In this document: piece after piece, positions 1 to 11,147 of the stretch
Numbering within the stretch: position 1 is the first letter of the stretch
Layout: each line of letters begins with the position of its first letter
DNA from: Exophiala sp. HKRS030
Taxonomy: Eukaryota > Ascomycota > Eurotiomycetes > Chaetothyriales > Herpotrichiellaceae
Assembly (NCBI GenBank): GCA_023897205.1
Contig: JAHWDD010000004.1
Location: 5,766,001-5,830,000, forward strand
Direction of reading: 5' to 3'
Length of the DNA stretch: 64,000 bases
Position numbers and translations under genes: made by a program
Notes under the pieces: model-generated
Databases searched by the model: none
Seen by the model: the letters and a program-made list of their open reading frames with translations, nothing else
Told to the model about the DNA's origin: nothing

Positions 1-527
1 GCAACATTCCTATGGTGGGATTATGTCTTCGATGAGCCGGGTGCAAGGTTTTGGTGGGAAGCTCAACTATTGCAATCAGCTCACGATACTGACCCCTCAA
101 GTGGGGGCCTCGATTTGTTCAGCGACATGTCAACTTCTGAAGGACTATCTCCTAGTACCTTTCCATCCAGCAGTTTTTCGCCATCTTTCTCGTGAAGTTG
201 CGCAGGAAGATAACTTGATTGGCAATAGCACTGTTATCAGTACCAAGGTTGGCAAAATGCCGAAGAAAATATAGGAAGTCTAGAAGTTGGATACTCTGAA
301 GCGTTCTAATCTCTCGCCAGCCTAAAACCACCAGGGGTATCTTTTACACAGGTCCGATGCGCCGGCGGCATCTCTTCTCAGCGCTCGGCATCCCTTCCCC
401 TCTATCAACAATTTTATCGCCACCAAACACCAAAATTGCCTTCTATCGTGCCGACCGCACCTCAGTCCTAAGTTGCAGTGTATCATGTCTCTGTATTGTT
501 GGTGAAATCAAGCTGCAGATCTCTCAA
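1..527. other. no gene recognised
   Basis: Only short open frames without recognisable motifs are present. The stretch lies downstream of the minus-strand gene ending at 528 and probably contains its 3' untranslated region. I see no RNA gene or repeat. Confidence 0.5.
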
Positions 528-1814
528 TCACATGCTTGGACGAGTTCCATGCCTTGAAAAGTCAGCACTGCCTCCGAATCCCATCGGTTTCATATCACTT
601 TGGCGATCTCTGTCCTTTATCGTTCGATAACTGACTCCATCTGCGAATCGAGATCCGTTGTGCTCCAACAGTTCATCGCTTAGAAATCCGGGAGAAATTC
701 GTGAATCGATAGAGTTACCCCCAATCTTGCGAGAGAAATTTGGCGCCTTGACAGGTCTGATCGATCCGTTGCTCAGTGGGGTAGATGAGTTGCGTCCTCC
801 ACGATCTTTGGACATCATGGAAATTGTCGACGATGTCGATGCACTGATTTGATGTCTGCCGGATATCCTAGGTTCTCCGAATGATGCCGGTGGCGGCACT
901 GGGATGTCTGAAAAGGCGTCTGCTGAGGTGACCTGGCCACTGGGGATCGCAGGATAATCGAGAGCTTCGTCTTTGACCTGGTATTCTTCACAATTACAGA
1001 CTTCGTCTGGGACATGTTGGTGCTGACCCTGCGCCTTTCTCGTGGTGAACATACTTTTCAACCATGACCTGGACCGCGTCTTCGCATGCGTTAGTGGAAG
1101 GGCTGTTACTCCATCTTGAGATTCATGAGGTTCATGAGCTGATGTTGATGACTTAACAAGGACATCAATATCTGAGGTCAATGGAGTGACCGCGTTTTGG
1201 CCGAACTGACTCTCGTTCCCAAACGCATTAACCTCACTGCTGCCGACTGTCTCGCGACTTATATCTTGGCTGTCTCGCGCACTCAGTGTCTGCGAGAACG
1301 ACGTGACCGGCAGAAGCCCTTCGGTTACCTGTGCCCGCGCAGTCTCGGTAGTAGACACATGCGGCTCTGTGGCGGGGTGATCATACGCTGATCTGTCAAG
1401 AAGCTTTGTTTCTTTCCGACCACTCCGGGTTCGGCCTAGAAAGCAGCGTCTTCGTTTCGCGTTCTTAATGAGTCGATTGCGAGCATGAGGCGACATTATG
1501 GATTTCGACGCTTCATCGGTGATGTCCTCCCCCGACGTTGAAGTTATACCATCATTTACCTCCTGTCGACGCTTGACAGGGTTCATCTCGGTATTGTTGG
1601 TAGCCGTCATAGCAGTTCCAAATTGAGAATTGTATTTATCGGCGAAAGAAAGACTAAGATCCAAATCATGTCCTCCAAATTCGAGACTTTTCAAGTATCC
1701 TTTGGACGTTTTCCTTCGGACTTGTTTTAACTCCTTTGCTTGTCGATTCTTCCTCGGACTTACTCGGAGTGAAGGAGGAGTGATTGCGGATAAGGTCTGA
1801 GTCGTCCCATGCAT
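528..1814 (-). CDS. hypothetical Ser/Thr-rich basic protein
   Basis: A single uninterrupted frame of 428 codons begins with an ATG at 1814 and ends with TGA at 528. I do not recognise a family. The protein is rich in Ser, Thr and charged residues and looks largely disordered. It has a basic N-terminal third (lysine/arginine clusters around residues 20-40 and a KNAKRRR-like patch near residue 118) that could be a nuclear localisation signal. A lone CNC cysteine pair lies near residue 273. No signal peptide, membrane segment or repeat is visible. The length of the open frame and its Ser/Pro-rich fungal composition argue that it is real, but it has no domain to confirm it, and an additional exon at either end cannot be excluded. 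It is tail-to-head with RRB1, about 1.2 kb away on the same strand. Confidence 0.55.
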   Translation of the reverse strand: MHGTTQTLSAITPPSLRVSPRKNRQAKELKQVRRKTSKGYLKSLEFGGHDLDLSLSFADKYNSQFGTAMTATNNTEMNPVKRRQEVNDGITSTSGEDITDEASKSIMSPHARNRLIKNAKRRRCFLGRTRSGRKETKLLDRSAYDHPATEPHVSTTETARAQVTEGLLPVTSFSQTLSARDSQDISRETVGSSEVNAFGNESQFGQNAVTPLTSDIDVLVKSSTSAHEPHESQDGVTALPLTHAKTRSRSWLKSMFTTRKAQGQHQHVPDEVCNCEEYQVKDEALDYPAIPSGQVTSADAFSDIPVPPPASFGEPRISGRHQISASTSSTISMMSKDRGGRNSSTPLSNGSIRPVKAPNFSRKIGGNSIDSRISPGFLSDELLEHNGSRFADGVSYRTIKDRDRQSDMKPMGFGGSADFSRHGTRPSM

Positions 1815-3050
1815 GGTGCCTTTTGTCTTACAATAGCAGAACGCACGAACTCAACACGAGGTGTCGATGATGGATATGAGATATAATTATGCAAGATTGA
1901 GAGTTCGGGGCAATGGCGGGTACTATCTAGAAGGGGTTGACAGAAATGCCGTGCTTAATAGACCCTTCATTGGCAAACAGGGGAACGTTAGCTGTTTGAA
2001 CGTGCGGTGGATGGGTTGTTTGTATGTAAAAGTCGAGTTGTACCGACTCGGAAGATTGGTTTCACGAGGACGTCGGTATACCTAAGTCGTGGTGTCGAAG
2101 ATCTGGAGGTGGCTGTAGGAGTCGTTCCAGAGAACTTCTGAGGCTGATTTGAAACCCGATCTGCACCGCGACTGAAGGATGTTCCGAGCATAACTTTAGA
2201 AGCGAATGCTTAACATTGGTACGCACGACTTACGAATCGAGTAAATCCTCAATTCGTCGAGATGATGACACATTTTCAATGTGTTATGGACCACGGTGCC
2301 CATTCAACACCTTGTGCGAAAAGACAAACAAAACCTCAAGGATTAAATCGAGTTTGTGTCACTGGTTAGTGGCCATCTGAGACACTCGTTCCTCTTGGTG
2401 ACAAAGTATCTCTCATTCGCAGAACACGCACAAGACGCCACCATCAAACAAACCGGAGACGTCCTTGTCCAAAAGATAGGTGTGAAGGATGATAGCCAGC
2501 CTAGGATGTCACGCGATAAATGCCAGGAGCTAAAATAGCAACGACATTCTGCTCCGATCAACATGTGCACTCTCGTCGAAATAGACCATAAACATGAGGC
2601 TGATGCTGCTCCCGCATGGTAATCCCATTCATGCATTAATTCCATCCACTGGGCAGCTTTTACCAAGACTCATAAGTACAGAGCATTGAGTCACAGCTCT
2701 TCAACATGTGGTTCCAAAGCCGTTGCGTTCCCGGTAGTGACACGTAAGAAAAACCTACATATAATTCCGCTCTGGTCGTGAAACCAGTACAGCTGTCTAC
2801 GGATTCCCATACACGCCGATAAATTTAAAGGAACGACTTCATTTGTTAGAGCACAGCGAGTTGGGCTTGAGTGGATGTGGAACCTCAAATAGTGCAAGCC
2901 CGAAGCTGCTCGTTCACGGAATAAGTTCAAGGCATTGGGTAGAACTATTTGCACCGGTTCTAGACTACTGCTCTCCAAAAAAAACGTCGCATATCGAAGA
3001 ATTCTTTCTCATTATGGAGAACACCCTCATAGACAAGAATTTTTCTCTCT
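1815..3050. other. intergenic, no gene recognised
   Basis: This 1.2 kb stretch separates two minus-strand genes. It must hold the RRB1 3' end and the promoter of the hypothetical gene ending at 528. The small open frames (for example 2343-2666 minus) have no domain or fungal-like composition and I do not call them. Confidence 0.5.
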
Positions 3051-4571
3051 CTAAACACTAATGGTCTTGAACACGCCAAACCCAGTCCCGCCGGTCACCA
3101 TGATAGTGCCGGGCATTTGCGGGTGCCAATGCAACTCCTTGCCGTCCTCGACATGGTGGATGAAGAGCAATTGCGGCGGGACCTTCTCTGCGCCCTCGCC
3201 GAGTCCCAAGCCAGCCTCCTTACCGTATTCCTCGTCATCGAGCTCGACCGCCAAATCCCACAGTGTGGTTGTATTGTCGGCGCTAGCTACGGCCACCACG
3301 CTGTCGTCGGTCGGGTGCCATTCGATCGACGTGATGGGTTTCTTGTGGAAGTTGAAATCGGCTACGGGCGTGGGGCGGGGTTGTGGCGTTCCAGCAGCTT
3401 GCGGCTTCCACTGTCGTAGATCCCATACGGCCCATTGTCCGTCGTCGGCACCAGTGGCGAGGAGGTGGAATGTCTGCCGAGACCATGACATGACGTTGAC
3501 GTCGGTGTTGCTGATCTTGATGTCGACGGCGGGTTTGCGGCTCTTGCTACGCACGTCCCAGACTTTGACGGTGCCGTCGGAGCTGGCTGATGAGAAGACG
3601 AATTTCTCGTTCGGCGACCATTGGAGTTCCTCGACCGCGTCGCTGTGTCCAACGAACGGCCGTGTGTCTGTCACCCATCCGCCGCCTTCGGTCCGTTGAG
3701 TGCTGTAGATAACGCCGTCGTTGTCGCCAGTGAGGAGACGGCCGTTGGGGTGTGATGAGGCAGGCGCCCAGTCGAGGGCGTAGCCTTCGGTCTTGTGTGC
3801 GCGGAGCGTGCTGAGGGGTTTGGAGGCGTTGGTTGGGAGTGTGTAACCGGGGGTGGAGAGCGATTGGAGGTATGGGGATACGTCGTGGATTAGCACTTGG
3901 CCGTTTTCCAACCACGTGGCTGTGAGTGTTTGGGATATTTGGCTCAGGTCGGGTGATGGAGATGTAGGTTGAAATGCTCGGATTCTGTTCGTCGTGCTCG
4001 GTAGTGGGATCGATCTTGATTCCAAGACCGGGTCTGAAGCGTCATCATCGTCGTCGTCGTCGCTGTCTGAGTCTGATTGTTCGCCTCTGTCCATTCTGGA
4101 AAGACTGCTCAGTCGGAGCACGTATAGCTCGTTCTCTTTCGCACGTGTAGATTCAGCCTGTGTTCCCGCAACGGCATATAATGTTCGAGGGTATTGCTTT
4201 CTCTCATCTCCCAGATTGTCACGCACAACATCGAAGGACAAACACGGCCAGGTCGTCGACATTGTGTGCAACATCTCGTACGTGGAAGGGTCGGGCGTCA
4301 ATGACATGCCGGGTTGCAGTATTGACCGACCGGGTATAAATGTCTGGTTGTTGGAATCAATGTCCATGGCGTCTCTGGATTGTTCTGCTTCTCTTTCTGC
4401 GTCTGGCCGCCCATCCACACCGGCTTCCATCACTTCGTCTTCAGATTCGTACTCATCCTCGAATTCGTCTTCGAAGTCGAGCATTGGCTCGCCATTGGCT
4501 CCGCCGTCTGGACGTTGCCCGCTTTTGAGCGCATCAAGAGACTCGTCATCATCGGCTGTTCGTTTCGACAT
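3051..4571 (-). CDS. RRB1: Rrb1/GRWD1-type WD40 ribosome-assembly protein
   Basis: An intronless 506-residue protein. The N-terminal 80 residues are strongly acidic (DFEDEFEDEYESEDE-type tract), followed by the conserved CAF1C/H4-binding-like segment containing TWPCLSFDVVRD near residue 110. A second acidic stretch (DSDSDDDDDDDASD) lies near residue 170, and WD40 repeats fill about residues 210-500 (HSDAVEELQWSP, SSDGTVKVWD and ASADNTTTLWD). It ends with the typical MVTGGTGFGVFKTISV tail. In yeast Rrb1 is the dedicated chaperone of ribosomal protein uL3 (Rpl3) and is essential for early 60S assembly in the nucleus; the human homologue is GRWD1. Length and architecture match the family. The start ATG at 4571 gives MSKR followed at once by the acidic region as expected. 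Confidence 0.93.
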   Translation of the reverse strand: MSKRTADDDESLDALKSGQRPDGGANGEPMLDFEDEFEDEYESEDEVMEAGVDGRPDAEREAEQSRDAMDIDSNNQTFIPGRSILQPGMSLTPDPSTYEMLHTMSTTWPCLSFDVVRDNLGDERKQYPRTLYAVAGTQAESTRAKENELYVLRLSSLSRMDRGEQSDSDSDDDDDDDASDPVLESRSIPLPSTTNRIRAFQPTSPSPDLSQISQTLTATWLENGQVLIHDVSPYLQSLSTPGYTLPTNASKPLSTLRAHKTEGYALDWAPASSHPNGRLLTGDNDGVIYSTQRTEGGGWVTDTRPFVGHSDAVEELQWSPNEKFVFSSASSDGTVKVWDVRSKSRKPAVDIKISNTDVNVMSWSRQTFHLLATGADDGQWAVWDLRQWKPQAAGTPQPRPTPVADFNFHKKPITSIEWHPTDDSVVAVASADNTTTLWDLAVELDDEEYGKEAGLGLGEGAEKVPPQLLFIHHVEDGKELHWHPQMPGTIMVTGGTGFGVFKTISV

Positions 4572-5390
4572 TGTGTGTGACGTTGGTTGTAGATTTTTCG
4601 TATAGGTTGGGTGTTGTCAAGGTGTGTGCTTCTTCCAATTGATCAATCTTCTCCTCCGCACTCCAAACAAAATAATTTTTTCTCGATAAGGAAGTCTTAT
4701 CGTCACGTGATGGTAGATTCATTGTGGGCCATCAAGAACCTGTCCCCGCGGCGCAGGACGTGCATGCAAATGCAGCAATCCAAGATGTTGTCGACATGCT
4801 CTTGATGGCCGTGATCAGCCTTGTATTTTGGATCTGGCCACGTCTGTAAAATACTGTCTACACTGTATCCGATGGTATCTTACGCTTTGGGTTTCAGAAT
4901 GGCAGCATGACTCATACAGCATTGCCGTCGAGATGCAACCTGGTTGGCACGCAGGCAACTACTCTAGTCATGCCTTTCCATGCCGCGGTAGCATTCAAAA
5001 TCTCGACGGTCCAAGGTTGACCTCAGACCCAAAGTTGGTCAACCACTGTGCCTATGGCGATGCCCGCTGCCCGGTGTCAACGCCCTACGATGACACCCCA
5101 AACCTTGCTAGCATCAGAAGAAAGCCTCGCCTAGGACTTTCTCGGTTAGGCAAACCATTGGGGGCCAGAATCTTGTTGGCACACAGCCAAACTCACCTTG
5201 TCAAGACACACGCTGGGCAAGCAAGGTCTTTCGCCCATCTGGGCTCCCCTGGCTATAACCAAATCTAAAATCACCAGGGTCAACGTGCTCAGCCTGACGA
5301 ACTGTAGCTACTTCTACCCGTCTCAAACCACTTCGTTTCTCAAGCTCAAATCACTCATGATGAATTGTGATATTGATATTGACCGTCGCG
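4572..5390. promoter_or_regulatory. divergent intergenic region with CACGTG E-box
   Basis: This is the shared upstream region of RRB1 (minus) and the membrane/F-box-like gene (plus). A palindromic TCACGTGA lies at 4703-4710, about 130 bp upstream of the RRB1 ATG. It matches the Cbf1/bHLH-type E-box with an RTCACGTG flank. No other gene is supported here. Confidence 0.35.
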
Positions 5391-7016
5391 ATGACCGGCA
5401 TCCCATCCGCCATTATTCGCTTTGCATGCCACATTCCCTTGGGGATCGTTGGGTTTGGCAATCTCTCTGACTGGAAAACGATCAGCAAGTACCCTATCCT
5501 CCATCATGCCCCTTATAATTCGAGTCTGGTTCCGGCATGGCATCTCGCCGGTGGCATGGTAGGTTCTTCGATATGTCATGAATACATAATGGTTTTGGAC
5601 TAAATCCTTCTCAGGGGGTCTTTGCTTTTGCCTGGAATTTCGCCATGTGGATTCCAACCGCTATAGCGGCAGGACCATTCCTATATTTTTTTGGATTAAT
5701 TGATCTCGTCATTGCAATCTCTTTGGCAGTGGCTGCCGCTTTGCAAGGTCAAAATTTACCTCATAACAAATCAGGCTGCACCGATTTTATTATGTCACAT
5801 CCTCCAAATTCGACGGCTCCAAGTTTCTTTATCGTTGTTGGGGCCAAGAACGATACATTGGTCGAATGGCGCTCGAATTGTGAGGGAACCGTCATTGTAT
5901 GGAGTATTGAGATTGCAGTGAGGTGGGTTTGTCATATTTCTAAATCAATGTGATCTAGGCCTGACTTGATCAGCATACTTTATATGATTTCGGCAATTTT
6001 CAACATAGGTTTCGGAACCTGTGGCTTCACTCAGGAAAGACGCTACCGGCGTACGGACAGGGACCGTTGGGTTTCGCCGAAGCCCAAGAGGAACCTCTGC
6101 GAGAGAATCTGTTTCTATGTGTTCTGCGCACCGCCAGCTTTTATCTTCTGGAAAGGTCCAGTATGGACGATTTTGAAAACGAGATATGCCAAACGTTATA
6201 CTTTCAAATTCTGGAGAGGCCACAAGACCTCCAGCACCGATAGCGAGCTCAAGGTATTCAACGAGAAACATAAGCCACAAACAAAATCGGCGGAACTGTT
6301 GTGTCGACTCCTGGGAGAAGATGTGATCAAGAAAAGGATTGCTTCGGATCTGCATTACATTGATATTGTGAATCTGAACTTGACCTGTAAGACTGTGCAT
6401 CGGTCCCTGATAGCTACTGGACGAGGGAGTGAGATATATGAGGAGCTTCGGATCCAGAGCTGTGATCAAGGTTCCAAAGTCACTTGTTGGACATGTGTGA
6501 ATCAGGTTTGCAAGGTTTGAAACAACGATTCTACCTTCGTTACGAGACTCAAGGACGCTGACATAATCACAGAACTGCCAAATTGAACACGCCAATATTT
6601 CGAGTTCCGCTCTCGCACATACCAAGCGTTGCGTTGCAGCCTGCTCTTCATGCTACTACGCGCAACGACTTAGAAAACCCACCACCTATGACGGCCGTGC
6701 GCCATGCTATTGCTATGTTGAAAGGCGTCAAAGATGGAGTTATCATGAGAGAGAACTATTTGAAGATGGCACAGACAGCGGGACGAAACGGCTGATATGT
6801 CGTGCTTGCAACGCCTTGCCATCCCAGGAACTACGAGCCAGGAGAGAGAAGAAGACTGAGGCGGAGCTGGCGTTCTTGTCTCGGCAGGTACAGTCTTGTG
6901 GGAAATGCTCGGCAAGGCTAGGCCATGGGCCTCGTTGGTGGATTTGTACCTTGTGCGATAGGGAGTGTAGAGATCACAGACATCTACACTGGACCAAGAG
7001 GAAGGATGTTCGTTGA
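5391..7016 (+). CDS. multi-pass membrane protein with F-box-like segment and Cys-rich zinc-binding-type tail
   Basis: I reconstruct four exons: 5391-5558, 5615-5922, 5974-6514 and 6573-7016. All junctions are GT-AG and phase-consistent (introns 56, 51 and 58 bp, with CTGAC branch sites before the second and third acceptors), giving 486 residues. The first 180 residues contain about four hydrophobic segments (exon 1, two in exon 2, one at the exon 2/3 join). Residues about 281-305 read like an F-box core (IVNLNLTCKTVHRSLI). From about residue 329 there is a series of paired cysteines (CWTCVNQVC, CSSC, CRAC, CGKC, CTLC), spanning the last intron and reaching the C-terminus, which suggests several zinc sites. 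I do not know a named family. A membrane-anchored adaptor is an inference only. The first in-frame ATG after the upstream region was taken as start. Confidence 0.6.
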
Positions 7017-7930
7017 TTATCTGAGGAGCGATGATGGTGGTAGATTCAGCAGCACCAAGGAAGGATATACTGGACGAGATACCTTGTTTAATGATTTACG
7101 TGCGTTTGAGCATTGAAACATCACATTGGCCATGACAATCTCAAAGAGTTTACTCTCACATTTGAGCAAAGGAGCGCGGCGCCATCGTGGCTGTGCATGG
7201 TCGAGGACACTTCATAGCTTCTCTTCCCCCACCTTATGAGTCAACCTCTGGCCGTTCTCACTGTCTTTTGTCTGAAACGAGTGCGAGGTCGTAAGAGCAA
7301 AAAGTAGCTTCTTTTCAAGTTCATTGATGGCCACACAAACAACAGGAGTCTCGGTCTTTGCCATGACTTTGGTAAACCTTCCAAGCACGGAAAGTCATCG
7401 GTCGCTCGGGTACTTGGATTACCGGGGATGTATGGTTATCGATAAGCGACTTTCGAGCTAGATGTCACTGGTGGGGCGTTGATCTGCCGGCTCAGTGGAT
7501 ATTTGTCCTTACAGTTTATTGTCTTTTAACATTGTCACAGAAGCCCAAGATCTTTTTCTCACATTCTAAGACATAGACGACTCTTGCGCTCAAGGTTCCT
7601 TCCTTGCGAAGTTTATGCCGAGCATTACCCGAACCTGCCTCGCGCCTTCCTCGTACTCACATCGTTCTTGCCATTAGAAATGCGAGAAAGACAACGCCTG
7701 CCTTGCCTGCCTGGCCTTGGCAAATGGGTTGCGCAGGCTTCGAACCAAATCACCAGCCGAGCACTCCGTATCTCATCTGTCTTGTTCGAAGCGTTGCCAG
7801 CAGACTGAAGTCTGCGGTATTAATATGCTCCTTTCGTGGCTTTGAGAACCACAACAATTTGTCGGATGTAAGTCAGTTTCTGGTAATTTACGTGAATTCA
7901 TCTTGAACAAATTCAAACCCTCATATAAGG
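7017..7930. other. intergenic, no gene recognised
   Basis: A 0.9 kb gap between two plus-strand genes. Short open frames at 7584-7906 have no domain or coding character. The region presumably holds the terminator of the upstream gene and the promoter of the gasdermin-like candidate. Confidence 0.5.
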
Positions 7931-9031
7931 ATGCCATCGGAAGAAAAGCGACCGTTCTACCTCTATGGCATGGGCAAGAGCGAGAATGAAATATCTCTTG
8001 GGAGTCTTGTCTTGAAAGACTACGCCAACCCTACCACAGCACGACACTATGCACATCCAAAATTGACGTGAGTATGATTCTGCCGAGATGTAGATCGTAT
8101 CTAACGATGATAGTGACGACGAGAAAGCCCAGTTCGCCATCTCGACAGATTTACAGGGCGATCTCGAATTCAGCTCCATTTCAGGCACCAAATTTAAACC
8201 TGGACTTGGGATCGCAGATTGTGTCGATTTCGGTGTTTCAATCGACAAGACGAGAGAAAAAATTGTGCGAGGAAAAGAGGGCAAGCGTTTGGTTTTGAAA
8301 GAGTGAGAAATGAAATCTTCTTTGTGCTCCAGAAAACTGGCTCACCTCCCTGCAGTCCCGAATCGTTCTTTCATGAGCAGGTTCTCACCAGCAAGAAAGC
8401 CCAAGATGTCCTCACATTGTGGGTTGCGGCAGCACAAAATTACCCTTTCATTTACAGAGTAATGCCTTGGAACAAACCGAAGATCTGGTTTCTTTCTGGC
8501 GTATACTTACTCAAAGGCGCGTCAGTCATATCAAGCACAGTGAACTCCACGGGTGCAAATGCTTCAGTGAATCCAGCGATCGTGGCTGCGGTAGGTGGCC
8601 CTCCAATAGGCCCTTCCATCGAGATGGAACATTCCAACTCGTCGAGGGCCAGTCTTTCGACGAGTGAGTGGTTGGTCTGGGCTGCAAGATACCACGCAAT
8701 CGATGTTCTCGACTTTATGCACCCCACTGCCAAAGGTTCGTTGCAGTTGCGAGAAACTGTGGAAAGTCGGGGTGCGTTATACTTCACTCAACCACCACCA
8801 ACTCTTGTTTCGCTACAACTGGAGGGTTGGGAATGGAAATTTTTGCAAGAAGCAGAGACTGATGAGAAGTCCGGCCAAGATCGACCTGAGCGCCAAGGTC
8901 CAATCGCTCATGGTTACTACGACACTGAAACTTCGAAGCTTACGAATGACGACTACGATAGCCTTGAGGAATCAATACGGAGGCTCGAACTTGCCAGAGA
9001 GCAAAAGGAGAAAGTCAAGCCCGCGAAGTAG
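7931..9031 (+). CDS. putative gasdermin-like pore-forming protein (candidate)
   Basis: Three exons, 7931-8067, 8114-8302 and 8356-9031, join in phase (introns 46 and 53 bp, GT-AG) to encode 333 residues. The N-terminus has FYLYGMGKSE and LGSLVLKDY. The middle carries alternating strand-like segments: PKIWFLSGVYLLKGASV, then a Gly/Ser/Ala-rich hairpin-like stretch, then EWLVWAARYHAI. This order resembles the gasdermin N-terminal pore-forming fold (strand, long hairpin, strand). The last 60 residues are highly charged and probably helical, like the short C-terminal tails that proteases remove from fungal HET-Q1/RCD-1-type gasdermins. The match is by pattern and by eye, with no diagnostic residue, so another beta-rich fold is possible. 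A gasdermin would act at the plasma membrane in regulated cell death. The next gene downstream encodes a lipase-like enzyme; no subtilisin or CHAT protease is adjacent. Confidence 0.4.
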
Positions 9032-9325
9032 ATAGTCCGAGTATCTGCAGTCTCATAGTGTAATATTGTCCTAACGATGTTTGCCCATGAATGGCTTCGG
9101 AGGTGGTTGTTCCCTTCCGACATTCCGTGCTCAAGTTCTCCTCGCCCCAATCAACCACATTCACCTCACGCACCCCATGCATGCCAGCACTGCCACAACT
9201 TCTGTTGGTTGCATTGATGAAATACTTTACCCACCTGCCGATCCTAAGTAAACTTTATACCATAGCCTTCTTGCTTCAAGGCTCATCCTCTGTATGCCTT
9301 TCCTTACTTCCCGTGCCAGCGATTC

Positions 9326-10940
9326 ATGGCATTCTTCAAACATGGCCTCAAGCGTAAACAGGTCCGCAGCTCGTCACAATCGTCCCTCGACTCAGCCTCG
9401 AATATCCCGAATACGTCGGGGTTGACTTTCATCGATAATTCCCAAGGCGCATCTGCTGCTATCAGCGAGTTGTCCGGCGTTCTCGACGATGCCATTGAAC
9501 AGGCGGATCTTCAAGGTACGCTCAAGATGCTTTGCCGACATTCTCCGACGTCCGCCTCATCGCTGACGCCAAATCTGGCAATCTGGCAGGCAACCTTCGT
9601 GATGCATTGAAGAAACATCTTGAAAGCCTCGACGAAGAGGCATCCAAATATGCAAACTCGGGCATACCACTCGACACCAACTTACCTCCTTGGGACCCGT
9701 GAGTACCCCTCTCGACAAGCCGCTCAAACCAAACGTTTCTGGTCCTCACAAAAAGAAAAGCACCATTGACGAGATTGAACTCGTGTCTCTAGCTTGGAAA
9801 TGCGCTGCCAATATCTACGAGACTGAAAGGCAGACTTATCTTGCTTACCAAGCGACCGTCCTCGAGGAGATTCAATTCATCCGTCCGTCGACAGGTGGAT
9901 CGACAAAAGCCGCTTCCATCACTAGAGTGAGGCCCAAAGATGGGATTACGCCTTTATTGCCAATCTTCGTCATCGCGGTTCGAGGGACAGAGAAATTGGT
10001 CGCTCACATGGTGAATCTAAACGGTCAGCCGAAACCTTTCTACATTCGTAAGCCTGGAGGTAACGACTCCCCTTCTCCCGCGACAACGACAAGGCAGAGT
10101 CACAGAGAGGCAGACTCAGCATTTGAGCAATTGGAAGCCCACGCAGGCTTCCTCAATGGAGCAGAAGCATTACTACCGAAAATCAATGCCGAACTGGACC
10201 AAATCTGCCTGGCCAGTCCCAACGCACATGTTATACTCACAGGCCATTCGGCAGGCGGTGCAATCGCCTCACTGCTCTACGTAAAACTGCTCTCCGAAGC
10301 CAAGCAGCCATGTGAGTTCCACAGGGCTTTCCGCCCCTTTTCCTGAACTCATGTCGAACGAGCGCACAGATAGACACAGTATTGATCAACAGACAGGGCC
10401 ACACTTTACATTCTCATGCATCACATTCGGCAGCCCCCAGTCGTCAGACCCCGACCGCTAATCGTCGACACCTCCTCGAGCACCGGCCTGTGTCTATCCA
10501 TCATCAACGAATACGACCTCGTCACGCGCTCGGACACGTCGTACATCAGGTCCATCGCACAACTGTTCCGATCCATCTACCACCTCCCACCACTTGCAGA
10601 AGAGCCTGACACCACGCACCAAACCACGTCAACATCATCAACACCATCAACAACAATAACGACACATGAAAACACCCCAGGCGAGTCGTCAAACGAGATC
10701 CGCTTCAGCGACCACGAATGGACCCTGCCGCCGCCAGAGTACCACCATGTCGGCGCGCTGATGCTGCTATCCAAGAAGCTCGAAGACGACCGCGTCACGC
10801 TGCGATCGCTGTCGATACATCCGCGCGATCTCGCCAGGATGCTGTTCTGCAGGATTGAAGTGCATCGTCGCAAGGAGTATGACGTTAGAATCGGACTTCT
10901 CCTTGCGGGGAGATTCAATGGGCGTGGAGGTTGGGAATGA
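9326..10940 (+). CDS. class 3 lipase-type alpha/beta hydrolase, one frame break
   Basis: Exons 9326-9515, 9590-9698, 9761-10311 and 10370-10940 join in phase (introns 74, 62 and 58 bp, with GCTGAC as branch site in the first). Visible family motifs are VIAVRGTEK (oxyanion-loop strand), HAGFLNGAEALLP, the nucleophile elbow TGHSAGGAIAS with Ser in GHSAG, and FSCITFGSPQ. The sequence then continues as LCLSIINEYDLVTRSD, the usual segment carrying the catalytic Asp, but in the next frame. The break is at a C5 run (10434-10438). One extra C there gives ITFGSPPVV and a total of 474 codons ending at 10940. So the gene is either intact with an under-called C or freshly broken. No signal peptide is visible, which suggests an intracellular lipid esterase. 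It follows the gasdermin-like gene by 0.3 kb on the same strand. Confidence 0.75.
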
Positions 10941-11147
10941 TGGATGCGTCTTGGGATGACTTCATATGTACTCAAGTGCACAATGTATTGATACGAGATG
11001 TCCTGGCTATATTGATAATTGAGACATACTGGCTGAATTTCAGAAGTGACTACCTTCGAGCTGTGTTGGCAACTGTCTACTTTCTCGCTGGCGCAGGCTT
11101 GCCTGCTCTCCTCGACAACTCGACTAGACGATAATGATCCACGTCCT

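Noticed and set aside
5923..5958. Alternative 36-bp intron in the membrane/F-box-like gene
   Set aside because: Too short for this genome; the in-phase acceptor at 5973 gives 51 bp with CTGAC branch site.
9526..9589. Apparent coding frame DALPTFSDVRLIADAK inside the lipase
   Set aside because: It looked like a frameshift at first, but a 74-bp phase-consistent intron (9516-9589) with GCTGAC branch explains it better.
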